Source of the DNA: Chloroflexota bacterium
GTDB taxonomy: Bacteria > Chloroflexota > Dehalococcoidia > Lucifugimonadales > Lucifugimonadaceae
Direction: 5' to 3'
NCBI GenBank assembly: GCA_002699165.1
Contig: PABO01000012.1
Coordinates: forward strand, 51,692-86,776
Length of the DNA: 35,085 nucleotides
Part shown: positions 1 through 10,107 of the stretch, one piece after another
Layout of the letters: each line of letters begins with the position of its first letter
How positions within the stretch are numbered: the stretch's first letter is position 1
Position numbers and translations under genes: made by a program
Notes under the pieces: generated by a model
Seen by the model: the letters and a program-made list of their open reading frames with translations, nothing else
Database searches by the model: none
Told to the model about the DNA's origin: nothing

Positions 1-4
1 AGTT

Positions 5-901
5 TTATGTCTTAGTTCTTATTGAAATATATGAACCAGTTACAACTAAAATTGTAGCAAAAATAAGTTCTATTCCAGGAGTTTCATTTAGTATAAACCA
101 AGCTAGCAAAACACCAAAGACAGGCTGTGAAATAGAAATTATAGTTATTTTAGAAGGTAAATATTTTTTTAATAACCATGTTTGTCCAATAAAACCAAAC
201 CCTGCAATAATAACACCTTGATAAAAAAGAGCAGCTAAAAGACTGAAAGAAAATAAATAATTTTCATTTTCAAGAAATGAAGAAAATAAAAAAAAGGAAA
301 CTATACCTAAAATTGCTTGAGATAGTAAAATATTAATTTGAGAAATGCCTTGTGCTATCTGTGAGATATAAATTTGTCTAGCTCCCAAAAGCATTGCTGA
401 CGTTAGCATCATTAGATCTCCCCATAAATAATCAGTTTTTGAGTTTTGCAAAGACTCCCAAAATAAAATAATGATCCCAGAGTATGCAATAGTCATCCCA
501 AATATTTTTAACTTACTTAATTTATCGTTAGGTATAAAAATATGGGAGAAAATTGATGACCAAAGAGGAAAAGTTGTAATCATAATAACTCCGTGTCCTC
601 CAGATGTGAAATTTTGACCAACATTCATAAATCCAAGTTGAATAGAAAATAATAAACCGACTCCAAGGAGGGGTAAAATCTCTTTTTTGCTTATCTCAAA
701 TTTTTCTTTATTATAAATTGCCCATGCAATGGCTACCAAGCCTCCCAATATAAACCTCATCCACCCAAGTCTTAATGGAGGAGCATCATTTAATCCTATT
801 TTTATAGATATAGGATTTCCTGACCAAAGAACAGATAAAAAAAAGGCTAATATAACCCCCTTTTTATCAGGCTTTACTCTTTTCTCTTTATGTGTATTCA
901 C
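5..901 (-). CDS. EamA/DMT-family transporter, about 10 TM
   Basis: ORF track; hydrophobic two-repeat EamA-like architecture (LSVLWSGNPISIKIGL...; GFIGQTWLLKKYLPS...). GTG start. Confidence 0.85.
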   Translation of the reverse strand: MNTHKEKRVKPDKKGVILAFFLSVLWSGNPISIKIGLNDAPPLRLGWMRFILGGLVAIAWAIYNKEKFEISKKEILPLLGVGLLFSIQLGFMNVGQNFTSGGHGVIMITTFPLWSSIFSHIFIPNDKLSKLKIFGMTIAYSGIIILFWESLQNSKTDYLWGDLMMLTSAMLLGARQIYISQIAQGISQINILLSQAILGIVSFFLFSSFLENENYLFSFSLLAALFYQGVIIAGFGFIGQTWLLKKYLPSKITIISISQPVFGVLLAWFILNETPGIELIFATILVVTGSYISIRTKT

Positions 902-954
902 TAACTTTAAAAATTCAAATTATTATCTGTTTTATTTTCCAAATCATAATTGTA

Positions 955-976
955 TATTTGTATAAATATACAAATA
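955..976. promoter_or_regulatory. Inverted repeat TATTTGTATA-AA-TATACAAATA, putative operator
   Basis: Perfect 10-bp arms with 2-bp spacer, immediately upstream of the AAAAGAGGA Shine-Dalgarno of the KDG-kinase-like gene. Confidence 0.5.
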
Positions 977-996
977 AAAGAGGATTTTTTTCTAAA

Positions 997-1998
997 ATGA
1001 ATAAAATAGTAACATTTGGAGAGATTTTATTAAGATTAACTACACTTAATAAAGAGAGATTCACACAATCAAAAAACTTTGAAATCACTTATGCTGGCTC
1101 CGAGTGTAACGTTGCAGTGTCCCTTTCCCATTTTGGAATGGATACATATTATGTATCTTCTGTTCCTGACAATCCAATAGGTCAAAGTTGTATTAATACT
1201 GTGAGACAATTTGGAGTAAACACTGACTACATGGCAAAACATGGAGAAAGGCTTGCTGTTTACTATTTAGAAAACGGAGCCTCTATGAGACCTTCCAATA
1301 TAGTCTATGATAGAACAGGTTCTTCTTTTTCTCTAATAAAACCAGATCATTTTGATTGGGATCTTATTTTTGATAAATGTGATCTCTTTCATTATTCTGG
1401 TATAACTCCATCTTTATCTAAATCAACCAAAGAACTAACCTTCTATGCCTTAAATGAAGCAAAAAAAAGAAATGTAAAAGTTTCATGTGACCTTAACTAT
1501 AGATCTAATTTATGGTCACCAAAAGAAGCCCAAGATACGATGATACCATTGATGGACTATACAGATATTCTTATCGGGGGGAAAAAAGATCCAGAAATAA
1601 TGTTGGGAGAATACGTAGAAACTGAAGAAGATGATTCATATAAAAAATTATTAGTAGATCTTGCTAAAAAGTATAATTTTTCTCAAGTTGGATTATCTAT
1701 GAGAGAAAGTTTTTCTGCTGATCATAACGATTGGGCAGGCTTTTTTTATAATGACGAAAAAGTTTATGCTTCAAAAAAATATGAAATACAAATAGTTGAT
1801 AGAGTTGGAGCGGGAGATGCTTTTACAGCTGGTTTAATTTATGGATTATTCAATCAATTATCAAATCAAGAAATAGTTGAATTTGGAATTGCAGCCTCAG
1901 CACTAGCTCATACTTTCCAAGGAGATTTTAATCTGGCTACAGTTCAAGAGGTTTTAGATGTTGCATCTGGTGATGTTTCTGGAAGAATTAGAAGATAG
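997..1998 (+). CDS. PfkB-family sugar kinase, 2-keto-3-deoxygluconate kinase-like
   Basis: PfkB motifs (YAGSECNVAVSLSHFG; VDRVGAGDAFTAGLIYG). Start refined to ATG 997 preceded by AAAAGAGGA. Confidence 0.85.
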   Translation: MNKIVTFGEILLRLTTLNKERFTQSKNFEITYAGSECNVAVSLSHFGMDTYYVSSVPDNPIGQSCINTVRQFGVNTDYMAKHGERLAVYYLENGASMRPSNIVYDRTGSSFSLIKPDHFDWDLIFDKCDLFHYSGITPSLSKSTKELTFYALNEAKKRNVKVSCDLNYRSNLWSPKEAQDTMIPLMDYTDILIGGKKDPEIMLGEYVETEEDDSYKKLLVDLAKKYNFSQVGLSMRESFSADHNDWAGFFYNDEKVYASKKYEIQIVDRVGAGDAFTAGLIYGLFNQLSNQEIVEFGIAASALAHTFQGDFNLATVQEVLDVASGDVSGRIRR

Positions 1999-2041
1999 TT
2001 TTATTCTTTTTATACCGCCATGCATAATGTATTATTAAATT

Positions 2042-2602
2042 ATGAAAAAAAATTTAAAATATCTATTTTTTCTTCTCTTAATAATTATATTCCACCATCA
2101 GGAATCCTCTTTTATTTATGCTCAGGGAGAAGGTTATTCACAATATAGACTATTTCATGAAGAAAAAGTAGACGACTATTTTGTTTCTATTTCTATATCT
2201 CCTAAAAATCCTGTAGTTGGCCAACAAATATTTTCTATAAACGTTGTTGATAATTTAACGAAAGAACCAATTGAAGAATTAAAAATAGATGTTTTTGCAA
2301 CGCCTTTATTTGATGACAATAAAAAGAAAGCACCTGCCCTTTCATCAGCAGGAATGAAAGGCTATTATCAAGCAATTCTAAGATTAGAAAAACAGGGTAA
2401 CTGGGTTATGGATTTTGAAATAGATAATGGTAGTAGCGTTTTAGTGGTTTCTGAGCAGATAGAAATATTTGAAAGAAATAGAACATTAAATAGTAGTAGT
2501 TTTTCTTATGGTTTTATAGTTATGCAACTCATTTTTGTATTTGGAATACTATTTGTTTTTTTACGAGCAAGAAAAAAAAGAAAAGAAATATCTAATCTAT
2601 AA
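2042..2602 (+). CDS. Membrane-anchored exported protein, YtkA/FixH-like domain
   Basis: N-terminal signal, beta-rich middle (ISISPKNPVVGQQIFSINVVDNLTKEPI), C-terminal TM and basic tail. Confidence 0.55.
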   Translation: MKKNLKYLFFLLLIIIFHHQESSFIYAQGEGYSQYRLFHEEKVDDYFVSISISPKNPVVGQQIFSINVVDNLTKEPIEELKIDVFATPLFDDNKKKAPALSSAGMKGYYQAILRLEKQGNWVMDFEIDNGSSVLVVSEQIEIFERNRTLNSSSFSYGFIVMQLIFVFGILFVFLRARKKRKEISNL

Positions 2603-2604
2603 AT

Positions 2605-3786
2605 TTATTCTTGCCAAACTTTACCTTTTTTATAAATAATTTCAGGATTTAATGTTGCTCCAATCCCATTTCCTTCAGGAATATGAATTTCACCATTTGT
2701 TATTTTTTCAAAGGGCAGCATAACTTCATGCCTCCAGGGAACTTCTTTAACAGCATGTTCTAATGGTAGTTTTGAAGAAATAGAAGATGTTATATGCGCA
2801 GAAGTAAGCAAAGATACTGGCCCAGAAGGACAGTGCATAGAAATTTTTTCTGAAGGTTCATCAACTATTTTTTCTAGATCTAGGATTTCTGTTGCTCCTC
2901 CACAAAACTTTACATCTGGCATAACTATATCAATAACTCTATTTGTCAGTAGATCATTAAATTTTTTAGCACCGTATATCATTTCTGCTCCGGCAGTTAT
3001 AATTTTTGAATAGTTGTTGATTTTTATCATTTCTTTTTGATTTTTTTCAGGATCTACAGGTTCTTCAAACCAATCAATATCTCGATCAAAAAGTTCATCA
3101 TGTAAATAATAACTTGAATCTAGGTCAAATCTTGAATGACAGTCAACGAACAGTTTAGTTTCTTTAGAAATATTGCTTCTAATTTCGGATATTCTCTCTA
3201 ATCCTAGAATTGCTTCTTCGGGGAGTTTGTTTTTTTCTGTAAAAGGGCTTTTGCACTCATCAAAAGGAGCACATTTAATAGTTAAGAATCCTTCCTGTTC
3301 TAATTCTTTAGCTCTACTTGCAAATGACTCAGGGCTTCTATTTACTGGCCCGTCATCATTTGGAAGAAGAGATCTATTGATATTTGCATACAATGGAACT
3401 TTATAATCATCTTTTACTCTTAATCCTGGGTTCATTTCATTTAAGAATTTATATAGACTCAACTCCATTCTCTTAGACATTAAATCTAAAAATGCAGATC
3501 TTATTCCACTGATAGCAGTAGCAAGTGATAAATTTTTAGATGCTAAATTTTCACTATCAATAATATTAATCAGTTCTTTTTCAGAATATATTTTTTCTCC
3601 CCTTAGTCGATTAGAAATCTTAGATATAGTTTTAGAAACAGGGGAATCTAATTGAGTATCTGTTATTTCAGAAATCCCAGATATATTGTCATCAGAAATA
3701 AATTCCATGAATTTCCACTCTGTATTTCCTCTAACATGAATTGAAAAAAAGTTTAGCTGATTAATTCTAATCCAATCATTTTCCAT
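2605..3786 (-). CDS. Enolase-superfamily (mandelate racemase/muconate lactonizing) protein, probable sugar-acid dehydratase
   Basis: Metal ligands and catalytic motifs: VDCHSRFD, DWFEEPVDP, AGAEMIYG, MPDVKFCGG, MHCPSGPVS. Confidence 0.85.
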   Translation of the reverse strand: MENDWIRINQLNFFSIHVRGNTEWKFMEFISDDNISGISEITDTQLDSPVSKTISKISNRLRGEKIYSEKELINIIDSENLASKNLSLATAISGIRSAFLDLMSKRMELSLYKFLNEMNPGLRVKDDYKVPLYANINRSLLPNDDGPVNRSPESFASRAKELEQEGFLTIKCAPFDECKSPFTEKNKLPEEAILGLERISEIRSNISKETKLFVDCHSRFDLDSSYYLHDELFDRDIDWFEEPVDPEKNQKEMIKINNYSKIITAGAEMIYGAKKFNDLLTNRVIDIVMPDVKFCGGATEILDLEKIVDEPSEKISMHCPSGPVSLLTSAHITSSISSKLPLEHAVKEVPWRHEVMLPFEKITNGEIHIPEGNGIGATLNPEIIYKKGKVWQE

Positions 3787-3787
3787 C

Positions 3788-4756
3788 TCAATAGCCCTTA
3801 CTTAGATCACATTTATGCAATAATTCATTTTTATTTATAAATCTTTTAATATTTTCAGTAAAAATTTTTCTTCTTCCTTCATACATTTCAGGAGATAATG
3901 CTGATGCATGTTGAGAGATAATTAAGTTATCTATATTCCATAAAGGTGAAGATTTTGGAAGAGGTTCTATTTTTGTAGCATCTATTCCTGCGCCAGCTAA
4001 ATGGCCAGAATTTAGAGCTTCATATAAGTCATTTTCATTTATAATTCCCCCTCTTGATATTATGACAACATAACTATTTTTAGGCATTCTTAATAAATTT
4101 TCAATTTTTATAAAGTTTTCAGTTTCTCTAATTAAAGGAGCTGCTATTATTAACCAATTGGAAATTCTTAATATTTCATCTAGTTTATTTGGGTGAGAGA
4201 TACTTTTTTCAAAGCCCATTTTAGTATTATTGACAGGGTCTATTGGAAAAATATTCATTTCAAATGCATTAAGCTTTTTTGCAATAGATTGACCTAATTT
4301 TCCGTAACCGTAAATACATACATTGGATCCTTTTAATTCTACTATTTTTGAGTTCCATTGATCAACATCCCATTTTTTATTGATTTGATCAGCAAATAGT
4401 TTTTTAAAAGAATGCGCTAAGCCCACCATGGTACCAATAACGTGTTCAGCCATTGGTGTTACGTGTGCAAGAGGGGCATTAGTTATAATTGTTTTTGGAT
4501 TTAGTGACTGAGAGTTATTAATGATCTTATCTATACCTGTTCCAGGGCAAGCAATCCACTTGATATTCGATCCTTTTTCGATTATTTCTTTTGAAGGGAA
4601 TCCAAAATAAACATCTGCTTTTTGAATATGATTTAATTGTTCTTTTTCACTAAAAGCTTTAATAAAATTAACTTCCGGAAACAAATCTTGTAATTTTTCT
4701 GGAAAATCTTTTCCTAAGTGATCACTCCCAATTATTATATTCACTTCTTTTCCCAT
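3788..4756 (-). CDS. D-isomer-specific 2-hydroxyacid dehydrogenase
   Basis: NAD-binding YGYGKLGQSIAKKL; SRGGIINENDL and ISQHASA catalytic motifs. Start ambiguous: ATG 4756 or GTG 4744 (GTGA overlap with gcvPB stop). Confidence 0.85.
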   Translation of the reverse strand: MGKEVNIIIGSDHLGKDFPEKLQDLFPEVNFIKAFSEKEQLNHIQKADVYFGFPSKEIIEKGSNIKWIACPGTGIDKIINNSQSLNPKTIITNAPLAHVTPMAEHVIGTMVGLAHSFKKLFADQINKKWDVDQWNSKIVELKGSNVCIYGYGKLGQSIAKKLNAFEMNIFPIDPVNNTKMGFEKSISHPNKLDEILRISNWLIIAAPLIRETENFIKIENLLRMPKNSYVVIISRGGIINENDLYEALNSGHLAGAGIDATKIEPLPKSSPLWNIDNLIISQHASALSPEMYEGRRKIFTENIKRFINKNELLHKCDLSKGY

Positions 4757-6186
4757 GCAAGTACAGGATTTCTTGCAGCTTTAGCTTCATCAAGCCTTTC
4801 AACAGGAAGAAAAATAGGGGCATTAATTATTTCCTTGGGATTGCTTTTTGATAATTCGCTAATTTTTATCATTGATTTTATAAATTTATCAATAGTTTCT
4901 TTTGATTCGCTTTCTGTAGGTTCAATCATTAGTGCTTCTTCTACAATTAGAGGAAAATACATAGTTGGAGCGTGAAATCCTTCGTCAAGTAATTTTTTTG
5001 CTATATCAATTGCTTTTACTCCATCTTCTTTTTGCCTTGATGCGGACAAAACTGTTTCATGCATACATCTTCTAGAGGAAGTTAGTTCATAATGATCTTT
5101 GAGTCTTTCTTGAATATAGTTTGCATTTATTATTGCATTTTCAGAAATTTCTTTTAATCCTTCAGCTCCTAGGGATCTTATGTATGCATAAGCCCTAACT
5201 AAGATTCCGAAAGATCCATAGAATCCATTAAGTCTACCTACGGAATATTCAGGTTTGTAATTTCTAAATTTATTTCCATCTTTTTTTATATGAGGATAAG
5301 GTAAATATTTTTCTAGAAATTTTGCAACCATAACAGGTCCTGATCCAGGCCCACCACCACCATGGGGAGTCGAAAATGTTTTGTGTAAGTTTGAATGACA
5401 GATATCAATACCTAATTCTCCAAATTTTGTTATTCCTAGTAATGCATTTAAGTTTGCACCATCAGCATATACTAAGCCTCCGTTATCATGTATGACTTTT
5501 GTTATTTCTAAAATATTTGGTTCGAATAAACCTAAAGTTGAAGGCAGAGTTAACATTAATACAGCTACGTTCTCGTTAACTTTATTTTTTAGGTCTTCTA
5601 GATCTATATCTCCTTCTTTAGTTGTCTTAATTGTTACAGCTTCTAATCCAGCCATAGAAGCCGAAGCTGGATTGGTTCCATGGGCTGAGTCAGGAATGAG
5701 TGCAATATTTTTATGTTCCTGATTATTTTGAGAATGATATTCTCTAGCGATCAAAAGGCCTGCATATTCTCCTTGAGCACCTGCTAAGGGTGCTAATGAA
5801 ACTGCAGGCAAGCCTGTAATTTCTCCAAGTTCATTTTGCAAATCATACATAATTTCAAGATTACCTTGGATATTATCATCTGATTGATTTGGATGGGATG
5901 ATGCAAATCCATCTATTGCAGCAATTTGCTCATTGATCTTTGGATTGTATTTCATAGTACAAGATCCCAATGGATAAAAGTTTGTATCTATAGAAAAATT
6001 CAAGGATGAAAGATTGGTAAAATATCTTATTAGATCTAATTGAGCAACTTCGGGGAGTTGTATCTCTTTTCTAAGAAACTTAGAATCAGGAAGCTTTGAT
6101 TCGGGTACTCCACTTTTTGGTAGATTGATAGCTTTTCTTCCTTTTTTTGATTGATTCATCAAAAGAGGTTGTTCTTTATTAATCAA
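4741..6186 (-). CDS. gcvPB: Glycine dehydrogenase (decarboxylating) subunit 2
   Basis: PLP-lysine region HSNLHKTFSTPHGGGGPGSGP; SFYPLGSCTMKYNPK-like NFYPLGSCTMKYNPKINE. Confidence 0.97.
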   Translation of the reverse strand: MINKEQPLLMNQSKKGRKAINLPKSGVPESKLPDSKFLRKEIQLPEVAQLDLIRYFTNLSSLNFSIDTNFYPLGSCTMKYNPKINEQIAAIDGFASSHPNQSDDNIQGNLEIMYDLQNELGEITGLPAVSLAPLAGAQGEYAGLLIAREYHSQNNQEHKNIALIPDSAHGTNPASASMAGLEAVTIKTTKEGDIDLEDLKNKVNENVAVLMLTLPSTLGLFEPNILEITKVIHDNGGLVYADGANLNALLGITKFGELGIDICHSNLHKTFSTPHGGGGPGSGPVMVAKFLEKYLPYPHIKKDGNKFRNYKPEYSVGRLNGFYGSFGILVRAYAYIRSLGAEGLKEISENAIINANYIQERLKDHYELTSSRRCMHETVLSASRQKEDGVKAIDIAKKLLDEGFHAPTMYFPLIVEEALMIEPTESESKETIDKFIKSMIKISELSKSNPKEIINAPIFLPVERLDEAKAARNPVLAWEKK

Positions 6187-7486
6187 TTTCTCCTCCTAGG
6201 AGCTCAAGGGTTTTATTAATTATTTCTGGTGAATTTAACTCAGTTACTGCAAACATTATTTTATTACTATTTTGATCTGAAACATCTATTCCACCTTCAA
6301 TCTTATTTTTTAATAAGAATTGATTTATTTTATAAATATCAATATTTGATTCAATAACAAACTCATTAAAGAAGTTTTCTGAAATTAATTTGAAGTTATC
6401 CTTTTTGTCTAATTCATTCGCAAAATAATGAGCTCTTTGATAGCATGTATCGGCAACACTCTTTATACCGTTAGGCCCCATGGTTGCTAAATATACAGCT
6501 ACCATTAGTCCTATCAATTGGGTGCTTGTACAAATATTTGAAGTAGCGCTTTCTCTTCTAATATGTTGTTCCCTTGTTTGAAGAGTGAGTGCATATGATG
6601 TTTTATTATTTTTATCGACAGTTTGGCCAATTATTCTTCCAGGAAGTTGCCTGATATAATCTTTTTTACATGTTAGAAGCCCAATAAAGGGCCCACCAAA
6701 GGAAACAGGAACTCCAAGAGGCTGTCCTTCTCCTGTTGCTATATCAACATTTAGCTGTCCTGGAGGCTTTAATAAACCTAATGAAATAGGATATGTATGC
6801 TGAACGATTAAGCCATTTTTTGAATGAATTTCATCTGCAAGTTTTTCTACATCTTCTATTTCACCATATTGATTTGGAGACTGAACTAATAGGCATCCGT
6901 ATTCTGAATCATCATGATTTATTTCATTGTAATTAATTAAATTAATATTTTGCCATTTTGAATAAGACTTAATAACTTCTAGAGACTTTTCTGAAATACT
7001 ATCGTGAATAACGATAGTATTGTTTCTTTTGATTCTACAAGCCATTAGAGCGGCCTCTGCCAATGCTGTTGGCCCGTCATACATTCCGGCATTACATACT
7101 TCCATATCGAAAAGTTGAGCTATCATAGATTGAAATTCAAAACCTACCTGCAATGTCCCTTGAGAAGCTTCTGGTTGATATGGAGTATAAGAAGTAAGAA
7201 ACTCTCCTCTTTGAATCATGGATTTTACCGTGGATGGAATATAGTGATTGTAAGCCCCTCCACCCATATAACTTCCAATAGAGTTTGCAGAAAAATTATT
7301 ATTTGCCATTAATTGAAAAAATTCAACTAACTCTTGTTCTGATAAAGCTTCTTTGAGATTAAGTGCAGGAAAAAGTTTTTTCTCAGGGACATCATTGAGT
7401 AATGCTTTAAAATTATCTGCTCCAATTATTTTGAGCATATCTTGTTTATCTGAATCTGTACTTGGTATATATGGAGAATTTTTCAT
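6179..7486 (-). CDS. gcvPA: Glycine dehydrogenase (decarboxylating) subunit 1
   Basis: YIPSTDSDKQDMLKIIG..., FLTSYTPYQPEASQGTLQVGFEFQSMI, TREQHIRRESATSNICTSTQ. Confidence 0.97.
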   Translation of the reverse strand: MKNSPYIPSTDSDKQDMLKIIGADNFKALLNDVPEKKLFPALNLKEALSEQELVEFFQLMANNNFSANSIGSYMGGGAYNHYIPSTVKSMIQRGEFLTSYTPYQPEASQGTLQVGFEFQSMIAQLFDMEVCNAGMYDGPTALAEAALMACRIKRNNTIVIHDSISEKSLEVIKSYSKWQNINLINYNEINHDDSEYGCLLVQSPNQYGEIEDVEKLADEIHSKNGLIVQHTYPISLGLLKPPGQLNVDIATGEGQPLGVPVSFGGPFIGLLTCKKDYIRQLPGRIIGQTVDKNNKTSYALTLQTREQHIRRESATSNICTSTQLIGLMVAVYLATMGPNGIKSVADTCYQRAHYFANELDKKDNFKLISENFFNEFVIESNIDIYKINQFLLKNKIEGGIDVSDQNSNKIMFAVTELNSPEIINKTLELLGGEID

Positions 7487-7863
7487 TATGTTATTTTTTT
7501 GTATTCCTCAGAATCTAATAATTCTTCTAAATCATTTTTATCATTTATTTCTACTTTTATTATCCAGCCTTTTTCATAACAATCTTCATTAACAAATTCA
7601 GGATTATTCAAAAGGCTCTCATTTATTTCTACAACTTTGCCTGAAATAGGAACAAACAGATCTGAAACAGCTTTGACCGATTCTATTTCTCCAAATTTTT
7701 CAAACTGGCCTAAATCTTTGTTTAAAGAATTAACATCAACATAAACTATATCTCCGAGAGATTCTGCAGCATGTAATGTGATACCTATTGTGGCAAGGTT
7801 TTCATTTATTTCAACCCACTCATGATCTTTTGAATATTTTAGATTTTCAGGAATATCGCTCAT
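7486..7863 (-). CDS. gcvH: Glycine cleavage system H protein
   Basis: Lipoyl-lysine motif GEIESVKAVSDLFVPISGKV; 125 aa. Confidence 0.97.
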   Translation of the reverse strand: MSDIPENLKYSKDHEWVEINENLATIGITLHAAESLGDIVYVDVNSLNKDLGQFEKFGEIESVKAVSDLFVPISGKVVEINESLLNNPEFVNEDCYEKGWIIKVEINDKNDLEELLDSEEYKKIT

Positions 7864-8937
7864 TTATTTTCTTCTCCTATAAAATGGAAGCTTTACAATC
7901 TCAGCTTCAAGAAATTTTTCTCTTACCTTTATTTTAACCGTATTATTGATAATATTGTAATCTTTTTTTATTATTCCAATTGCTATTCCACTTTTAAGTC
8001 TAGGCGAATGAGTGCCAGAAGTAACAAATCCAATAATTTTGTTATTTATATGTATCTCATTACCTTCTCTAGCAATACCACGATCTTTGATTATTAGCCC
8101 GGCAATAGACTCAGTCCCATTTTTTATTTTTTCTCCTGTTATATATTTATGATTTATATAATGTTTACTCTTTGATTCCAGTAATCTGCCCAATCCAATA
8201 TCAATGGGGTTTGAGTTTTTGTTTATTTCGTGCCCGTATAAATGAAGGCCTGCTTCAATTCTTAGTAAATCTCGTGCACCTAATCCACAGGCCTTAATCT
8301 CTTTTTTTAAAAGAATTTCCCAAATCTTTTCTGCATCGTTATTATTAAAAATTATTTCAACCCCATCTTCTCCTGTGTAACCTGTTCGAGCCGCGAAAAC
8401 ATTGTAGTTTTTTAACTTAATTTCTTTATACTTATATCTGCCTAAATTTTCTAATGAATTATTTGAAAGAGAATTAATTTTGTTTATAGCTTCTGGCCCT
8501 TGAATAGCAATCATTCCAGTACTCGATGTTATATTTTCTAAATTTATACCATCATTCATTTTTTTGAACCAGTTCAAATCCTCGTCTGTATTAGAAGCAT
8601 TTATAACCAATAAGTACTTATCTTCAGATTTCTTATAAATTATTAAGTCATCAAGAATTTCTTTTTTTTCATTCATTAGTAATGTATATTTTGCAGCAGA
8701 TTTTTTTATTGCATTAATATCAATAGGTAATATTTTTTCTATATATCTTTTTACATTCTTTCCAGATATTTCTATTCTTCCCATATGAGATACATCAAAC
8801 ATCCCACAAGATTCCCTTACAAAAGAAGATTCCTTTATTATTCCTGCAGGATAATTTATTGGCATTTCCCAACCTGCAAAATCTACTAGCTTTGCACCTA
8901 ATTCTTTATGCTTAGAATTTAATACTGTTTTCTTCAT
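7864..8937 (-). CDS. gcvT: Aminomethyltransferase (glycine cleavage T protein)
   Basis: VDFAGWEMPINYPAGIIKE, MFDVSHMGRIEI, AARTGYTGEDGVEII, GLGARDLLRIEAGLHLYG. Confidence 0.97.
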   Translation of the reverse strand: MKKTVLNSKHKELGAKLVDFAGWEMPINYPAGIIKESSFVRESCGMFDVSHMGRIEISGKNVKRYIEKILPIDINAIKKSAAKYTLLMNEKKEILDDLIIYKKSEDKYLLVINASNTDEDLNWFKKMNDGINLENITSSTGMIAIQGPEAINKINSLSNNSLENLGRYKYKEIKLKNYNVFAARTGYTGEDGVEIIFNNNDAEKIWEILLKKEIKACGLGARDLLRIEAGLHLYGHEINKNSNPIDIGLGRLLESKSKHYINHKYITGEKIKNGTESIAGLIIKDRGIAREGNEIHINNKIIGFVTSGTHSPRLKSGIAIGIIKKDYNIINNTVKIKVREKFLEAEIVKLPFYRRRK

Positions 8938-10106
8938 TTATTTATTTCCTCATCTATTATCATATTTTGATTATAAATACCCGGCAACTCAAATCTTTGA
9001 GGGAATTGCTCTATTAAGGGGGTCATTTCTATATGTTTTTCATTTATTTCTATTTGGTCAAAAGGAAGATTTTTTTTAAAATTAGAATCTAGTCTTACAA
9101 AGTAGTTACCCATCCCATTTGGCTTTATAAGTTGATTTATAGCATATCTATTTTTTGTTATTTCTTCAGTTTTAAGATTAGATTTTGATAAATAAACTAA
9201 GCTTTCTCCCAGTCCTAAGTCATAGAGAAATTGTCTTTGGCTTGAAATTATCAGATTGTTATAACCTCTTTTAGTTAATTCTTTATTTAAATAATCCATA
9301 TCAACCTGAAAAGTAATATCAGATAATCCTGGTTTATAAAAATATTCATTATAAAAATTATGATTATTTATTACACTCATAAAAGAATTTTTTTTTCCGT
9401 TATAAAACAAATCCTTTTCTCTCATTCCATAATCAAAAGTTAGAATATACCCCTTATCAATGAGTGAATTGAACTTATCCCATATTATATTTTTACAGCA
9501 CATAACTTCGCCTTCGATATTTTCTAGATTTGAAGAAATATCATTTAACCTATCCGTTATGCAATTATCTGAAGGAAGATCAATGGTTTCCTTAAATTCA
9601 TCGTTATGCATTTCTACATATTTTTCAAAAATTATTCCATTCCTAACTGTAAACAAATGATGAGGCATAGCATCAAACAATTCATTTGAAATGATAATAC
9701 CATTTGATTTCTTTAAATTATCAATTTTATTCGTGACAGGAAAAATAGAATTTGATTCAGTTATATCAATTGCAGTATATTCATAATTTTTTTGTCCAAT
9801 TTTTTCGAATCCCCTGGTTATGTCATATGCAAGAGTTCCATTTCCAGCACCAAATTCAAAAATCTTAATCTCTTTATTTATGTTAAATGATTTTATTAAT
9901 TTATCTAAAAAAATTGATATAAGGTAGCCAAATAATGGATGGGAAAGGGGGGATGTAGCAAAGTCCTTTAAGTATGCATTCTTAAAACTTCTAGTATGGG
10001 TATAATAACCATATTCACCATATAGACAAATATTTATGAAATCCTTAGATGAAATTTTTCCTTGTTTTGAAATTAAATTTCTTAGATGTTCTACTAAATT
10101 ATTAAT
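8934..10106 (-). CDS. MidA/NDUFAF7-family SAM-dependent methyltransferase; full reading frame with inferred ATT start
   Basis: Track ORF 8934-9680 is only the C-terminal part. My translation upstream is open to 10106: INNLVEHLRNLISKQGKISSKDFINICLYGEYGYYTHTRSFKNAYLKDFATSPLSHPLFG...KIFEFGAGNGTLAYDI...SNELFDAMPHH, with no ATG/GTG/TTG before the TTG in NEL. 4-bp overlap with gcvT. Confidence 0.8.
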   Translation of the reverse strand: MNNLVEHLRNLISKQGKISSKDFINICLYGEYGYYTHTRSFKNAYLKDFATSPLSHPLFGYLISIFLDKLIKSFNINKEIKIFEFGAGNGTLAYDITRGFEKIGQKNYEYTAIDITESNSIFPVTNKIDNLKKSNGIIISNELFDAMPHHLFTVRNGIIFEKYVEMHNDEFKETIDLPSDNCITDRLNDISSNLENIEGEVMCCKNIIWDKFNSLIDKGYILTFDYGMREKDLFYNGKKNSFMSVINNHNFYNEYFYKPGLSDITFQVDMDYLNKELTKRGYNNLIISSQRQFLYDLGLGESLVYLSKSNLKTEEITKNRYAINQLIKPNGMGNYFVRLDSNFKKNLPFDQIEINEKHIEMTPLIEQFPQRFELPGIYNQNMIIDEEINK

Positions 10107-10107
10107 T

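Noticed and set aside
729-965. Plus-strand 78-aa ORF
   Set aside because: Mostly antisense to the EamA transporter; no recognisable domain.
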